64,000 nucleotides of DNA from Photobacterium profundum (GCF_003026285.1 NZ_PYOD01000001.1:496001-560000), one strand, 5' to 3'; shown: positions 19,621-28,577, counted from the stretch's first letter. Notes: generated from the sequence alone by a model not told the origin. A program made the numbers and translations.

Positions 19621-20793
19621 ATGAATACTCACGTTGGCATTATCGATCAAGACCCCGTTAGGTTGATCACCCCTTTGCTTGATCACGGCATTCCCGCCGA
19701 TAGAATGATCTTTATTGGCACTCCCAGCCAAAAAGCACAATATGAACGCCTCGCATCCATACTGACGCCACGTAATATTGATGCTGAATTTTTTGAAATA
19801 CCAGATTCAATTAATATTACTTGCCTTCGCGAACGACTAAATGCTTTAGCTGATGATCTAAAAAAGAATCATCAAGAAGTATGGTTTAACGCGAGCTGTG
19901 GATTACGTCACCGTTTACTGTCTGCTTATGAAGTGTTCCGTACGTTTCATTGGCCGATCTATGTTATCGAACCTTATAGTGACGAGATGTGCTGGTTATA
20001 CCCATCTGATCGCGAACAGCAGCAGGTTGAGGATCGCATTCAATTAAGCGATTACTTAACAATATTTGGTGCGCGTTGTGAGCTACCAGAAACAACAGTA
20101 ACCGATGAACTCAATGACCAACTATGGGATTTGGGGCAGCGTTGGGCGGGTTCGGCGTTAGAATTAGGGCCAGGACTGGCCACACTGAATTACCTCGCGA
20201 CAACATGCCGTAAAGAACAAAAATTGGATGTTGCTTTAAGCGAAAAACAACAAGGCTACAAAGAATTGGGCATGCTAATTAATGATTTGCATGAAACTGG
20301 TTTAGCGACTTACGAAAATGGTATTCTTACTTTTAAACACGAAGAAGCCCGTCGTTTTGCAAATGGTGAGTGGTTAGAAAACCTGGTTCATAGTACGGTT
20401 CGTGCAATACAAAATGAACTACCAACTATTCAAGACCATTCATTAGGTGTACAAGTTTACCGTAAGATTGGGGATCGTGAAGTACGTAACGAACTCGATG
20501 TGGCAACACTGGTTAATAACAAACTGCATATTATTGAATGTAAAACGAAAGGCATGCGTGACGACGGTGATGATACGCTCTATAAACTGGAATCATTACG
20601 TGACCTACTTGGCGGCTTACAAGCTCGAGCAATGCTGGTGAGTTTCCGCCCATTACGTCATCACGATTTAGTTCGTGCACAAGATTTAGGTTTAGCGATT
20701 ATTGGCCCTGATCAGTTAAGTGAATTACAAACTCACCTGCACAACTGGTTAAAAGGTGCAGGTGGCCAGCCGCACGACCACAATATAGCCTAA
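19621..20793 (+). CDS. CARF domain-PDDEXK nuclease (DUF1887, Card1/Can2-like)
   Basis: A 390-residue protein of the DUF1887 family (PF09002), whose structural founder is Vibrio cholerae VC1899. Residues about 1-150 form a CARF-like Rossmann domain: MNTHVGIIDQDPVRLITPLL, VWFNASCGLRHRLLSAYEVF. A winged-helix region follows, with a PDDEXK nuclease in the C-terminal third. The catalytic Asp293 (RNELDVATLV), Glu306 and Lys308 (IIECKTKG) are all present. Card1 and Can2 of this family are activated by cyclic tetra-adenylate from type III CRISPR systems and cut DNA and/or RNA. No cas gene or array is in this window. The start has AAGGA seven bases upstream, and a terminator follows. The native ligand and target here are unknown. 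Confidence 0.88.
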   Translation: MNTHVGIIDQDPVRLITPLLDHGIPADRMIFIGTPSQKAQYERLASILTPRNIDAEFFEIPDSINITCLRERLNALADDLKKNHQEVWFNASCGLRHRLLSAYEVFRTFHWPIYVIEPYSDEMCWLYPSDREQQQVEDRIQLSDYLTIFGARCELPETTVTDELNDQLWDLGQRWAGSALELGPGLATLNYLATTCRKEQKLDVALSEKQQGYKELGMLINDLHETGLATYENGILTFKHEEARRFANGEWLENLVHSTVRAIQNELPTIQDHSLGVQVYRKIGDREVRNELDVATLVNNKLHIIECKTKGMRDDGDDTLYKLESLRDLLGGLQARAMLVSFRPLRHHDLVRAQDLGLAIIGPDQLSELQTHLHNWLKGAGGQPHDHNIA

Positions 20794-20838
20794 TTCTTTA
20801 TTTCACTAGCACTTAATTTTACTAACAGCTCAATGTTC

Positions 20839-20866
20839 AAAAAGCCACTGCCAGTGGCTTTTTTAT
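20839..20866 (+). terminator. Terminator of the CARF-nuclease gene
   Basis: AAAAAGCCACTG and CAGTGGCTTTTTT form a GC-rich hairpin with an immediate T run, 46 bases after the stop. Confidence 0.88.
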
Positions 20867-20900
20867 ACTTCTAATACGAACTTCTAAAGATAACAAACAT

Positions 20901-20931
20901 AAAAAAACCGATGCGCTAGCATCGGTTTTTA
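20901..20931 (-). terminator. Terminator of udp
   Basis: AAAACCGATGC and GCATCGGTTTT arms with short loop GCTA, flanked by A and T runs. It is oriented for the minus-strand udp gene and could also work for the plus strand. Confidence 0.85.
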
Positions 20932-20987
20932 AAATCGTGTCGTACTCATTAACTATTAAATTACGCGTACAACACTCAAGTAATCAC

Positions 20988-21755
20988 TTACTCAGCTAAC
21001 ATGCGACGAGCAGCATCTACAACCACTTTAATTGAACGCATTTCAGTTGCTTTTAATAACGCGTGATCAGGGATTTCTTTCTGAGTGCGATTTACAATAA
21101 CACCCGCAACACAGCCTGCACGTAGACCTGAACTTGCACACATAGTTAATAGCGTTGCTGATTCCATCTCGAAGTTCAACACGCCCATGTCTTGCCATTC
21201 TTGCATTGAACCTTGGAAACGCTTAACAACACGACCACTGAATGTATCGTAACGCTCTTGACCTGGGTAGAACGTATCACTTGAAGCCGTTACGCCCGTG
21301 TGTACTGTTGCGCCTTCTTCTATAACAGCTTGCTTCATTGCAGTTGCTACATCAAAGTCAGCTACTGCTGGGAATTCCATAGGTGCAAAGTGTAGGCTTG
21401 CGCCATCTAAACGTACTGAACCTGTTGTTACAATCATATCGCCAACATTGATATGTGGCTGAATCGCACCTGTTGTACCAACACGTAGGAATGTGCGAAT
21501 ACCAAGCTGTGCTAGCTCTTCTACTGCAATAGAAGTAGACGGACCACCAATACCTGTAGAACAAACAATTACAGTTTTACCGTCAAGCACACCACGGAAC
21601 AATGTGTACTCACGTGAACTTGCTAAAAATTCAGGGTTATCCATTAGATTTGCGATTTTTTCTACACGCGCTGGATCACCAGGAATAATTGCTAATTCTG
21701 CGCCATTGAGATCTGCTTTTGTCACACCTAAATGGAAAACTGTAATATCAGACAT
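20988..21755 (-). CDS. udp: Uridine phosphorylase
   Basis: Cytosolic nucleoside phosphorylase converting uridine and phosphate to uracil and ribose 1-phosphate. At 255 residues it is nearly collinear with E. coli Udp (253). Family motifs: [13 protein letters not shown] (phosphate site), [50 protein letters not shown] and the ribose-contacting [13 protein letters not shown]. The second ATG (21755) is chosen because AAGGA is correctly spaced from it; the ATG at 21761 is too close. A CRP-type site lies about 150 bases upstream, in line with known CRP/CytR control of udp. Confidence 0.96.
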   Translation of the reverse strand: MSDITVFHLGVTKADLNGAELAIIPGDPARVEKIANLMDNPEFLASSREYTLFRGVLDGKTVIVCSTGIGGPSTSIAVEELAQLGIRTFLRVGTTGAIQPHINVGDMIVTTGSVRLDGASLHFAPMEFPAVADFDVATAMKQAVIEEGATVHTGVTASSDTFYPGQERYDTFSGRVVKRFQGSMQEWQDMGVLNFEMESATLLTMCASSGLRAGCVAGVIVNRTQKEIPDHALLKATEMRSIKVVVDAARRMLAE

Positions 21756-21907
21756 AATCATATCCTTGTTATTGTTTATGGCTCTGCATAGGGGAATCAG
21801 AGGTTTATTAATAATATTGTAATGTTTAGGCAGTATTCAAATCTGTTACAACAATTTGAACACTCTCAAAACACGAAGTAACGATAGCCTATAGAACCGT
21901 ACTTTTG

Positions 21908-21923
21908 AGTGACCAAGGTCACA
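21908..21923 (-). promoter_or_regulatory. CRP-type binding site upstream of udp
   Basis: AGTGACCAAGGTCACA matches the CRP consensus TGTGA-N6-TCACA on the minus strand with one mismatch. A class II position would put transcription start near 21874. No clear CytR repeat was identified. The rest of 21756-22060 shows no gene. Confidence 0.6.
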
Positions 21924-22060
21924 ACTAATAAAAGACACCTAATTACATATCTCACCAAAGAGCGACACAGATCACACCAAATCGATTGCACGTGCTAAAT
22001 ATCACAAAAATAAAACATCACAAAAAGTAGGTAATACATTTTATCGGCACAATAAATAAG

Positions 22061-22094
22061 AAAAGCCCTCTACCTTTTTCAAGATAGAGGGCTT
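22061..22094 (-). terminator. Terminator of the zntA-type gene
   Basis: AAGCCCTCTA and TAGAGGGCTT arms with a 12-nt loop; on the minus strand the stem is followed by TTCTTATTT. Confidence 0.8.
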
Positions 22095-22148
22095 AATTAT
22101 ATTAATTAGTTACTTCGATAGCGGTTACTGAATTTTCACTCAGTTTAC

Positions 22149-24635
22149 TTAGACTTTGTTTTTTGGTTCAAAGCGAAGCAATCTTAATGCATTCAACGTC
22201 ACTAATGCAGTCGCACCACTGTCAGCTAAAACAGCCACCCACAATCCAGTTAAACCGAATAACGTTGTCACTAAGAAAATGGCTTTCAGACCTAATGCCA
22301 ACCCAATATTTTGACGAATGTTATTTAATGTCGCTTTAGATAGCTCAATCATCACCGGTAATTCTGATAAACGGTTATGGGTAAGCGCTGCATCTGCAGT
22401 TTCTAAAGCCACATCTGTTCCGCCGCCCATGGCAATACCAATCGAAGCCGTTTTCATTGCTGGCGCATCATTAATACCATCACCGACCATGGCAACATGC
22501 GATTTTTCATTCGCAAGTTGTACTTCCGTCACTTTATCAGCAGGCAACAAGCCAGCACGGTACTCAATACCAATCTCGCCCGCAATGGCGGCAGCCGCAC
22601 GTGGGTTATCCCCCGTTAACATTACTGTCTTTATACCCATAGCCTTCAGTGCCGATACCGCTTGAGCGGCATCATCACGTAAGTTGTCACGCCATGCGAT
22701 AATACCAACAGCAATGCCATCTCGTACCGCTACAACTAATGTTTTGCCCTGTGCCTCTAGTGCTAATACTTGATCGTTTTGCCCGTTAGTCAATACAACG
22801 GATTCGGTTAATCTGTCTGCAGCACAGAGCAATACCGTCTCACCATTTATAATGCCTTGAATGCCACGTCCAGGTAATGCTTCACGTTCTGCCGCTTCAA
22901 TAACCGTTAAACCACGATCTTGTGCTGCTTTTACCACAGCCATTGCTAGAGGGTGTAATGAACCCATTTCAACCGCAGCAGATTGCGCCAACAGTTTATC
23001 GTCGTTGCCATCCCAACTTACAAGGTCTGTCATTACAGGTTTACCCTGCGTGAGTGTTCCCGTTTTATCAAACGCAATAGTTTCAATATGACCTAGCTGC
23101 TCTAACGCTGCACCACCTTTAATTAAGGCACCTCGTCGTGCGGCGGCGGCTAAACCTGATGTAATCGCAGCTGGCGTTGAAATCACCAATGCACATGGGC
23201 ACGCAATCAAGAGTAATGTTAAACCTCGGTAGATCCACTCATCCCAAGACTGTGCGAACAACAAAGGTGGAATCACAATAACCAATGCGGCAAACACAAT
23301 CATTGCTGGGGTGTACCAGCGACTAAAGCGATCTAAAAAGCGCTCAAGTGGGGCTTTACGTGATTCTGCATCTTCAATCAAATGTAGAATCCGATCAATG
23401 GCGTTCTCACCTTGCTCTGAAATGATGGTTAAGCGCACCACCTTGTCAGCCACTAGTGAGCCAGCCATTACCTTCTCGCCAGGAATATGTTCAACCGGAA
23501 CTGATTCGCCCGTGAGTGCACTTTCATCAAAACTAGCAATAATATCAAGTAACTGTGCATCCGCAGGCAAACGCGAACCTGGAGCCACTTCAATCACATC
23601 ACCTTTCTGTAAATCTTCAGCAGCAACCTTCACTCTTGTACCATCAGCACGAATAACCGTCGCTTCTTCTGGCACAAGATCCATCAATGCTTTTACACCA
23701 CTACGTGCGCGGGCTGAAGCATACCCCTCCAGCTGTTCCCCGATAAGAAATAACAACAACACCATTGCCGCTTCGGCGGTTTCGCCTAAGTACAATGCAC
23801 CTATGGCTGCAATGCTCATCAAGGTTTCAATCGAAAATGGTGTGCCTGATTTAGCTAATACAACAGCTTTTTTAGCTATTGGGAATAAGCCTAAAATACT
23901 GGTCAGAGTGAACGCGATTAAGCCCATCGGTTCAGACACTTGGCTTATTAGAAATGACACCGCCATCATGCTTGCAATGGTAATGACCGCTAAATTTTGC
24001 TTTATAAAATGAGGCTTTTCTTGTTTTTGTTGTGATTTACGCCCAGTAACTAATTGAAACCCTGTTTTTTTCGCTTTGGCTTCAATCGCTTCTACCATAT
24101 CGGCTGACTGGCAATTCACCACCAGCTTTTCTGTTGCAAACATCACTTTGGCACGTTCGACACCATCAAGTGTCATTAATGCTTTCTCAAGTTTACTGGC
24201 ACAGCTTGGGCAATCCATACCGAGCACTTTCCAGCTTTGGCTATGCCCTAAATTTGATTGAGTTAACTGTTCTTCAAACTTTTTTTCTTCATCTTTCTGC
24301 TGTTCTAACGAAACGTTAGATGTACTACAGCAAGATGTTGAACAGCTGCTTTCACTTACAAGATCACTTTGATGATGATGCTGTTCACCTTTTGAATGCG
24401 AATGCTGATGAGTAGGCGAAACATCATGAAGATGAGGGGAACTGGAAGCAGGGCCTTCAGTATTTGAATCACCATCACCATTATTTTCTGTTTCAGTTGA
24501 TACAACAGTTGCTGTATTGGTTGTACTACAACAATCGGTTGATGTGCACGCTTCTACTTGAACAGAGTTACTCTGTACTGCTGTAGCTTTAATGCTATGG
24601 ATATGTGGTTTCTTATTATTGCATTGAGCACACAT
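22149..24635 (-). CDS. zntA: Zn(II)/Cd(II)/Pb(II)-exporting P1B-type ATPase
   Basis: Inner-membrane heavy-metal efflux ATPase. The 828 residues compare with about 732 in E. coli ZntA; the excess is an N-terminal metal-rich tail of some 135 residues. The tail has His clusters (HQHSHSKGEQHHH) and two similar cysteine blocks, TSTDCCSTTN and CSTSCCSTSN. An HMA domain follows with GMDCPSC at 139-145. The ATPase core has the TGES loop (SALTGESVPVEH), the membrane CPC motif IACPCALVIS, phosphorylation site AFDKTGTLTQGK, and hinge VGDGINDAPAM. CPC with a GMDCPSC HMA favours Zn/Cd/Pb over Cu. AGGAG precedes the start. A ZntR-type promoter lies upstream. Confidence 0.92.
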   Translation of the reverse strand: MCAQCNNKKPHIHSIKATAVQSNSVQVEACTSTDCCSTTNTATVVSTETENNGDGDSNTEGPASSSPHLHDVSPTHQHSHSKGEQHHHQSDLVSESSCSTSCCSTSNVSLEQQKDEEKKFEEQLTQSNLGHSQSWKVLGMDCPSCASKLEKALMTLDGVERAKVMFATEKLVVNCQSADMVEAIEAKAKKTGFQLVTGRKSQQKQEKPHFIKQNLAVITIASMMAVSFLISQVSEPMGLIAFTLTSILGLFPIAKKAVVLAKSGTPFSIETLMSIAAIGALYLGETAEAAMVLLLFLIGEQLEGYASARARSGVKALMDLVPEEATVIRADGTRVKVAAEDLQKGDVIEVAPGSRLPADAQLLDIIASFDESALTGESVPVEHIPGEKVMAGSLVADKVVRLTIISEQGENAIDRILHLIEDAESRKAPLERFLDRFSRWYTPAMIVFAALVIVIPPLLFAQSWDEWIYRGLTLLLIACPCALVISTPAAITSGLAAAARRGALIKGGAALEQLGHIETIAFDKTGTLTQGKPVMTDLVSWDGNDDKLLAQSAAVEMGSLHPLAMAVVKAAQDRGLTVIEAAEREALPGRGIQGIINGETVLLCAADRLTESVVLTNGQNDQVLALEAQGKTLVVAVRDGIAVGIIAWRDNLRDDAAQAVSALKAMGIKTVMLTGDNPRAAAAIAGEIGIEYRAGLLPADKVTEVQLANEKSHVAMVGDGINDAPAMKTASIGIAMGGGTDVALETADAALTHNRLSELPVMIELSKATLNNIRQNIGLALGLKAIFLVTTLFGLTGLWVAVLADSGATALVTLNALRLLRFEPKNKV

Positions 24636-24695
24636 AGGTCACTCTCCTTAATCACTATTTTTATTCTAGCTTGGTGGGCTTTTCCACCTGCAATA

Positions 24696-24727
24696 ACTAT
24701 AAACCTTAGAGTTGAATCTAAGGTCAA
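24696..24727 (-). promoter_or_regulatory. MerR-family (ZntR-type) promoter of zntA
   Basis: On the minus strand: -35 TTGACC (24727-24722), a 20-base spacer, and -10 TATAGT (24701-24696). The overlong spacer contains a 7-bp inverted repeat, CCTTAGA and TCTAAGG (24704-24723), between the two boxes. This is the layout by which MerR-type activators such as ZntR remodel a 19-20-bp spacer promoter. The zntR gene is not nearby. Confidence 0.8.
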
Positions 24728-24729
24728 CA

Positions 24730-24761
24730 AAAAAGCCAAAATAATTTATTTTGGCTTTTTA
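24730..24761 (-). terminator. Terminator of the DASS-kinase-receiver operon
   Basis: AAAAAGCCAAAATAA and TTATTTTGGCTTTTT form a long hairpin that can act on both strands. It sits just past the receiver gene on the minus strand and abuts the zntA promoter. Confidence 0.8.
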
Positions 24762-24798
24762 CTGTTTATAAGGATTTGAATATTAACAAGAAGTATAA

Positions 24799-25272
24799 CT
24801 AGCGTAAGCGCCTAAAGATAACGCCGTTATCTAATATGTCAGTCCAAGGTTGGTAGTCTAACCCCATATCAAATATATACTCTGTGATTAGAGTACGTGC
24901 CGATGTTAGTAAAACTTCTGCTTTCCACGGTTTTTCAAAATAACTTTCGATACGAGCACGGTTTATTGCGGCAATCGTATCTTGGTGGGTAGCTTGCCCT
25001 GTCAGTAATACTTTCTTGGTACGGAGGAAACGTGAGTCTTGTGATATTTCGGTTAGTAACTCGACACCGGTTTTCCCAGGCATAACATGGTCTGAGATCA
25101 CTAAAGCGATAAACTCGCCTTCTGCATCTAATTCGTCCATTAGCTCTAACGCTTCATCAGCCGACTCACAATCTTCAACATGAAAGTAATCATTTAACGG
25201 TGCTAAATCTTTAAGTACAGCGCTAAGCACTTCTCTCTGGTCATCTACACAGATGATATTTAACTTTTCCAT
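24799..25272 (-). CDS. Stand-alone receiver-domain response regulator
   Basis: A 157-residue protein with one CheY-like receiver and a short C-terminal tail but no DNA-binding or enzymatic output domain. The acidic pair is Asp10/Asp11 (IICVDDQREVL), the phospho-acceptor Asp61 (VISDHVMPGKTG), Thr in LLTGQATHQDT and Lys in YFEKPWK. The start at 25272 is preferred because GAGGG lies upstream and the family sequence begins there; the open frame extends 35 codons further into the kinase gene. It is 10 bases downstream of the kinase gene. A close relative with the same LLTGQA and KPW motifs is encoded at 34438. Confidence 0.88.
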   Translation of the reverse strand: MEKLNIICVDDQREVLSAVLKDLAPLNDYFHVEDCESADEALELMDELDAEGEFIALVISDHVMPGKTGVELLTEISQDSRFLRTKKVLLTGQATHQDTIAAINRARIESYFEKPWKAEVLLTSARTLITEYIFDMGLDYQPWTDILDNGVIFRRLR

Positions 25273-25282
25273 AACCGTCCCT

Positions 25283-26608
25283 CTACGCAATAGGCAGCTT
25301 AATTCGAAATTTTGTTTTTTCTGGATCACTTTTAAGTGCAATCGTACCGCCGTAGCTCTGTACGATACGTTGCACAATAGATAACCCCAGCCCTAAGCCA
25401 AACGACAAACCTCCTTTTTTGGTGGTGAAGTTTGGTTGGAAAATTTGTCTACGAGTCACTTCTTCTATAACTGGCCCGTTATTACTAATAGTGATTAATA
25501 GTCGATTCTTCGAGCAGCGGGTAATAATCTCTATATGCGGATTATCCGTATACTCCATTGCATCACAGGCATTTTTAATGATGTTAACCCACACCTGTAC
25601 TAACTCAGTCACACTTGCATTAATGGTTGGCAGCACTGCTGGTCGCAATACGACATTTACACGGCGTAAATTACTTTGCAGTAAAGCCAAAGACTTATGG
25701 ATGGTGTCATTCACGTCAACATCTGGCTGACGTGCTTGATCACTCCCCCCTAGCTGTTTAACGGAACGTACAATACTTGCGGCATGTTTACCGGCTAGAC
25801 GCATGTCATGAAGGTCACGCCCTATATCCCAATACTGTAAGGCTTCATCTAAGTTGGTAAGCCATGAATCAGGAATATCACCTTGTGGTACAGCTCGGGC
25901 TAATTGTCGAGCTTGGTCACGGTCTAATCGATACATATCTTGCAGGATCTTCGCTCGCTTGCGAACTTCAGCAGATGTTGCAGATTGTCCATCGCAAATA
26001 CCCGAGTCTAAAAAAGGTGATACTTCTGGCTTATTTTCTTCCAGAAAACGACAAATAGCATTCTGAACACCTTCCGTTTTACTGCTTAATACCCCCACGG
26101 CATTATTCAATTCATGAGCAATACCAGCAGCAAGTTGACCTAGCGTGGTCATTTGTTCAGCGGCATACAGTGTTTGTAATGCTTGTTCTTTTTCTATTGC
26201 TTCTAACCCAGTCAACATTTGGCGCTGCGCTAATTCATGAACCATCACAGGCATAAACTGCTCAACCAGTGAACCATAGATTTCAGGCTCAATGGGTTGA
26301 GTGTTTAAATCAATCCACGCAATTTCACTGTCTTTCTCTGCAATTACTGTGGTTGATGCCACCAATGTTTGCGCAAAATAACTATGCACACCAAAAAACA
26401 TGCCTTGTTCAACACGAAAAACTTTTGCCGTAAGACCACTGGTTTCATTTTGAAGAGACCCAGATAGCTCTCCCCTTTTAACCCAATACAATTTGTCGTT
26501 AAAGCCATCTTGCTTTAAGACCTGAGTACCTGCGCGAACAGAAACCGTTCGTGCGCTGTGACTAAAGTAAACATCGACAATACGCTGTAAAGCCTTCGGT
26601 TGATGCAT
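25283..26608 (-). CDS. CRP-like sensor histidine kinase with degenerate G1 box
   Basis: A 441-residue soluble kinase with no membrane segment. Residues about 1-125 resemble a cyclic-nucleotide-binding/CRP-type domain (LKQDGFNDKLYWVKRGELSG, FRVEQGMFFGVHSYFAQTLV). A coiled region and the DHp domain follow, with His165 in AAGIAHELNNAVGVL. About 110 residues separate the H box from the second DHp helix (SIVRSVKQLGG), some 70 more than usual. The catalytic domain has N box NIIKNACDAM and G2 GLGLGLSIVQRIV. Its G1 motif reads SNNGPVIEE, where active kinases have DNGPGI, so the adenine-binding Asp is Asn. It lies 23 bases after the DASS gene and 10 before the receiver gene. Confidence 0.87.
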   Translation of the reverse strand: MHQPKALQRIVDVYFSHSARTVSVRAGTQVLKQDGFNDKLYWVKRGELSGSLQNETSGLTAKVFRVEQGMFFGVHSYFAQTLVASTTVIAEKDSEIAWIDLNTQPIEPEIYGSLVEQFMPVMVHELAQRQMLTGLEAIEKEQALQTLYAAEQMTTLGQLAAGIAHELNNAVGVLSSKTEGVQNAICRFLEENKPEVSPFLDSGICDGQSATSAEVRKRAKILQDMYRLDRDQARQLARAVPQGDIPDSWLTNLDEALQYWDIGRDLHDMRLAGKHAASIVRSVKQLGGSDQARQPDVDVNDTIHKSLALLQSNLRRVNVVLRPAVLPTINASVTELVQVWVNIIKNACDAMEYTDNPHIEIITRCSKNRLLITISNNGPVIEEVTRRQIFQPNFTTKKGGLSFGLGLGLSIVQRIVQSYGGTIALKSDPEKTKFRIKLPIA

Positions 26609-26631
26609 TAATACACCCCTTTAAGCACTTA

Positions 26632-28047
26632 TTAAATATGATCGATAAGGTGTAATAACCAAATCATCACGAAACTCATTAGCACACCAACAATACCAAT
26701 AATGACACCGACTCGTGCCATCTGATTACTTTGAACATGACCTGTCGCATGCGCTAGCGCATTTGGTGGCGTACTGATAGGTAAAGACATACCAAGAGAA
26801 GCGGCAAAAGTAACGACTAGAATAAGTGTGATTTCACCACCCAATGGCGTGAGTGAAGTCATGGATGTGCCTAACGCCGCCATTATTGGCATTAACAAGT
26901 TAGCCGTTGCCGTATGAGACATGAAGTTGGCCATCAATAAACACAATACCGCCGCCCCTGCTAACACAACATATGGCGAGTAATTATCAAATGGGATGCT
27001 ATGCACCATAAGACGAGCTAACCCAGTTTGATCAAGTGCTAAACCAAGTGCAATACCACCAGATACTAACCAAAGCACATCCCAAGAAATCTTCTTCAGA
27101 TCTTCTTTATTGATGATGCCTGTTAATGAAAATATTGCGACAGGAATAAGTGCAACAGTGTAAGAATTCATACCATGCGATGAACCCATTAACCACAATA
27201 TAATAGTTAAACCAAAAGTAATGTATACCGTGATTGCTTTCGGCGTTTTAAGGAATTTACCTTTGATGGTCAGTTCAATTTTCTCTTGCTTTGCAGGGTA
27301 AAGATAGTTGATAAGAAACCATGCAAATACAAGTAAGATAGCGACAAAAGGCACACCAAAGAACATCCATTCCCCGAACGAGATCATGTTATCTTCTGAG
27401 ATATACTTCAGCGCGATCGCATTGGGCGGGGTGCCAATTGGCGTACCAATACCACCAATATTCGCAGCGACAGGCACACAAAGTGCAAAGGCTATTTTAC
27501 CCGGATCTTTCACGCCAAATAATGCAATGACAGGTGCGAGAATAGACAACATCATCGCCGTGGTGGCGGTATTCGACATGAACATCGAAAAAATAGCGGT
27601 GATCAACATCAGTCCGAACATGACATATTTGGGCTGGGTACCAAACGGCTTTAACAGCACACGTGCAAGGTTAACATCAAGGCGGTATTTGGTTGCCGCC
27701 ATTGCAAGGAAAAACCCCCCTAAAAACAGCATAATAATAGGGCTCGCGAACGTTGCCATAATGTCGCTAGAGACTAATAATTCACCAAAATGAGCTTGCC
27801 CCTCGCCCTGACGGAACAAGTACAGCCCTTTATCGGAAAGCAATAACAACTCAAGTACAATGATAACCACAGATGTCGCATAAATAGGGATCGGTTCAAG
27901 CACCCAGCATAATGCAGCCAGTAAGAAAATAGCGATAACACGTTGTTGGACAACAGTAAGCCCTTCAACAGGAAATGCTGACGCTGGCAACAATAGAATT
28001 ATGAGTGGAATTAAGATTGGTACTATGTACCGGATGTACTGACGCAT
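26632..28047 (-). CDS. DASS (SLC13) family sodium/dicarboxylate or anion symporter
   Basis: A 471-residue inner-membrane protein of the divalent anion:Na+ symporter family. Visible features are many membrane helices and two family repeats, NIGGIGTPIGTPPNAIALKY in the first half and LGMSLPISTPPNALAHATG near the C terminus; these are the SNT-type hairpins that bind sodium and substrate. LFLGGFFLAMAATKYRLD is also typical. Candidates for substrate are succinate, malate, citrate or sulfate; sequence alone does not decide. It is the first gene of an operon with a sensor kinase and a receiver, which suggests that transport and signalling are coupled. Confidence 0.9.
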   Translation of the reverse strand: MRQYIRYIVPILIPLIILLLPASAFPVEGLTVVQQRVIAIFLLAALCWVLEPIPIYATSVVIIVLELLLLSDKGLYLFRQGEGQAHFGELLVSSDIMATFASPIIMLFLGGFFLAMAATKYRLDVNLARVLLKPFGTQPKYVMFGLMLITAIFSMFMSNTATTAMMLSILAPVIALFGVKDPGKIAFALCVPVAANIGGIGTPIGTPPNAIALKYISEDNMISFGEWMFFGVPFVAILLVFAWFLINYLYPAKQEKIELTIKGKFLKTPKAITVYITFGLTIILWLMGSSHGMNSYTVALIPVAIFSLTGIINKEDLKKISWDVLWLVSGGIALGLALDQTGLARLMVHSIPFDNYSPYVVLAGAAVLCLLMANFMSHTATANLLMPIMAALGTSMTSLTPLGGEITLILVVTFAASLGMSLPISTPPNALAHATGHVQSNQMARVGVIIGIVGVLMSFVMIWLLHLIDHI

Positions 28048-28477
28048 AATGATGTTATTCCCTTAAAACAAAAAATGAATCTGTTGTTCACAACTTCGGT
28101 CTATTCCTTTGTCGCTGTTTGTTATTTTTGAGTAAATACAACATTGGCATTGCGCATACAAACAGTCGTTCTTGTTGGTGGAATGACTCTGAAAAGCTGT
28201 GTTTCATTGCTGATTTGATAATCTAACCATAATCAACAACTAATCTAAGACTTTAGTAGTATTCATTTTGAGTGTAAAAGGGCTACTTTTCTTCGTTATA
28301 GATCAATTATTTCGTGAAATGTAAGTAAGTTTTAATTAAAGAGTTATAGTTCCGACTGTTCATATACAAAGGATTAAGAGAGTAAACCAACGATAATGAA
28401 GACCTAAATCACAAATACAACCAAAGCGTGACTTACATCACCATTATGGGGCGCTATATAAATAAAAGTACCTTCAA
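28048..28477. other. Leader/promoter region of the DASS operon
   Basis: A 430-base AT-rich stretch with no gene, upstream of the minus-strand DASS operon. It contains a CRP-type site near its far end. Confidence 0.45.
28426..28443 (-). promoter_or_regulatory. CRP-type site upstream of the DASS operon
   Basis: GTGA (28428-28431), six bases, TCAC (28438-28441): a perfect core of the CRP palindrome. It is about 385 bases before the DASS start, so a long leader or a remote role must be assumed. Confidence 0.4.
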
Positions 28478-28478
28478 C

Positions 28479-28512
28479 AAAAAAACGCCTTCAACAAATT
28501 GTGTTAAAGGCG
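28479..28512 (-). terminator. Terminator of the MATE gene
   Basis: On the minus strand GCGCCTTTAACAC pairs with GTTGAAGGCG (one mismatch), then TTTTTTT. Confidence 0.82.
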
Positions 28513-28577
28513 CTTGGGTCGATTTAATTCATTACATTGGTGCAGCAATGTTTGTTAGATGTGCATATCAGTAACCG

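Noticed and set aside
24561..24760. Small frames on both strands around the zntA start
   Set aside because: They overlap the MerR-type promoter and zntA coding sequence and have no family features.
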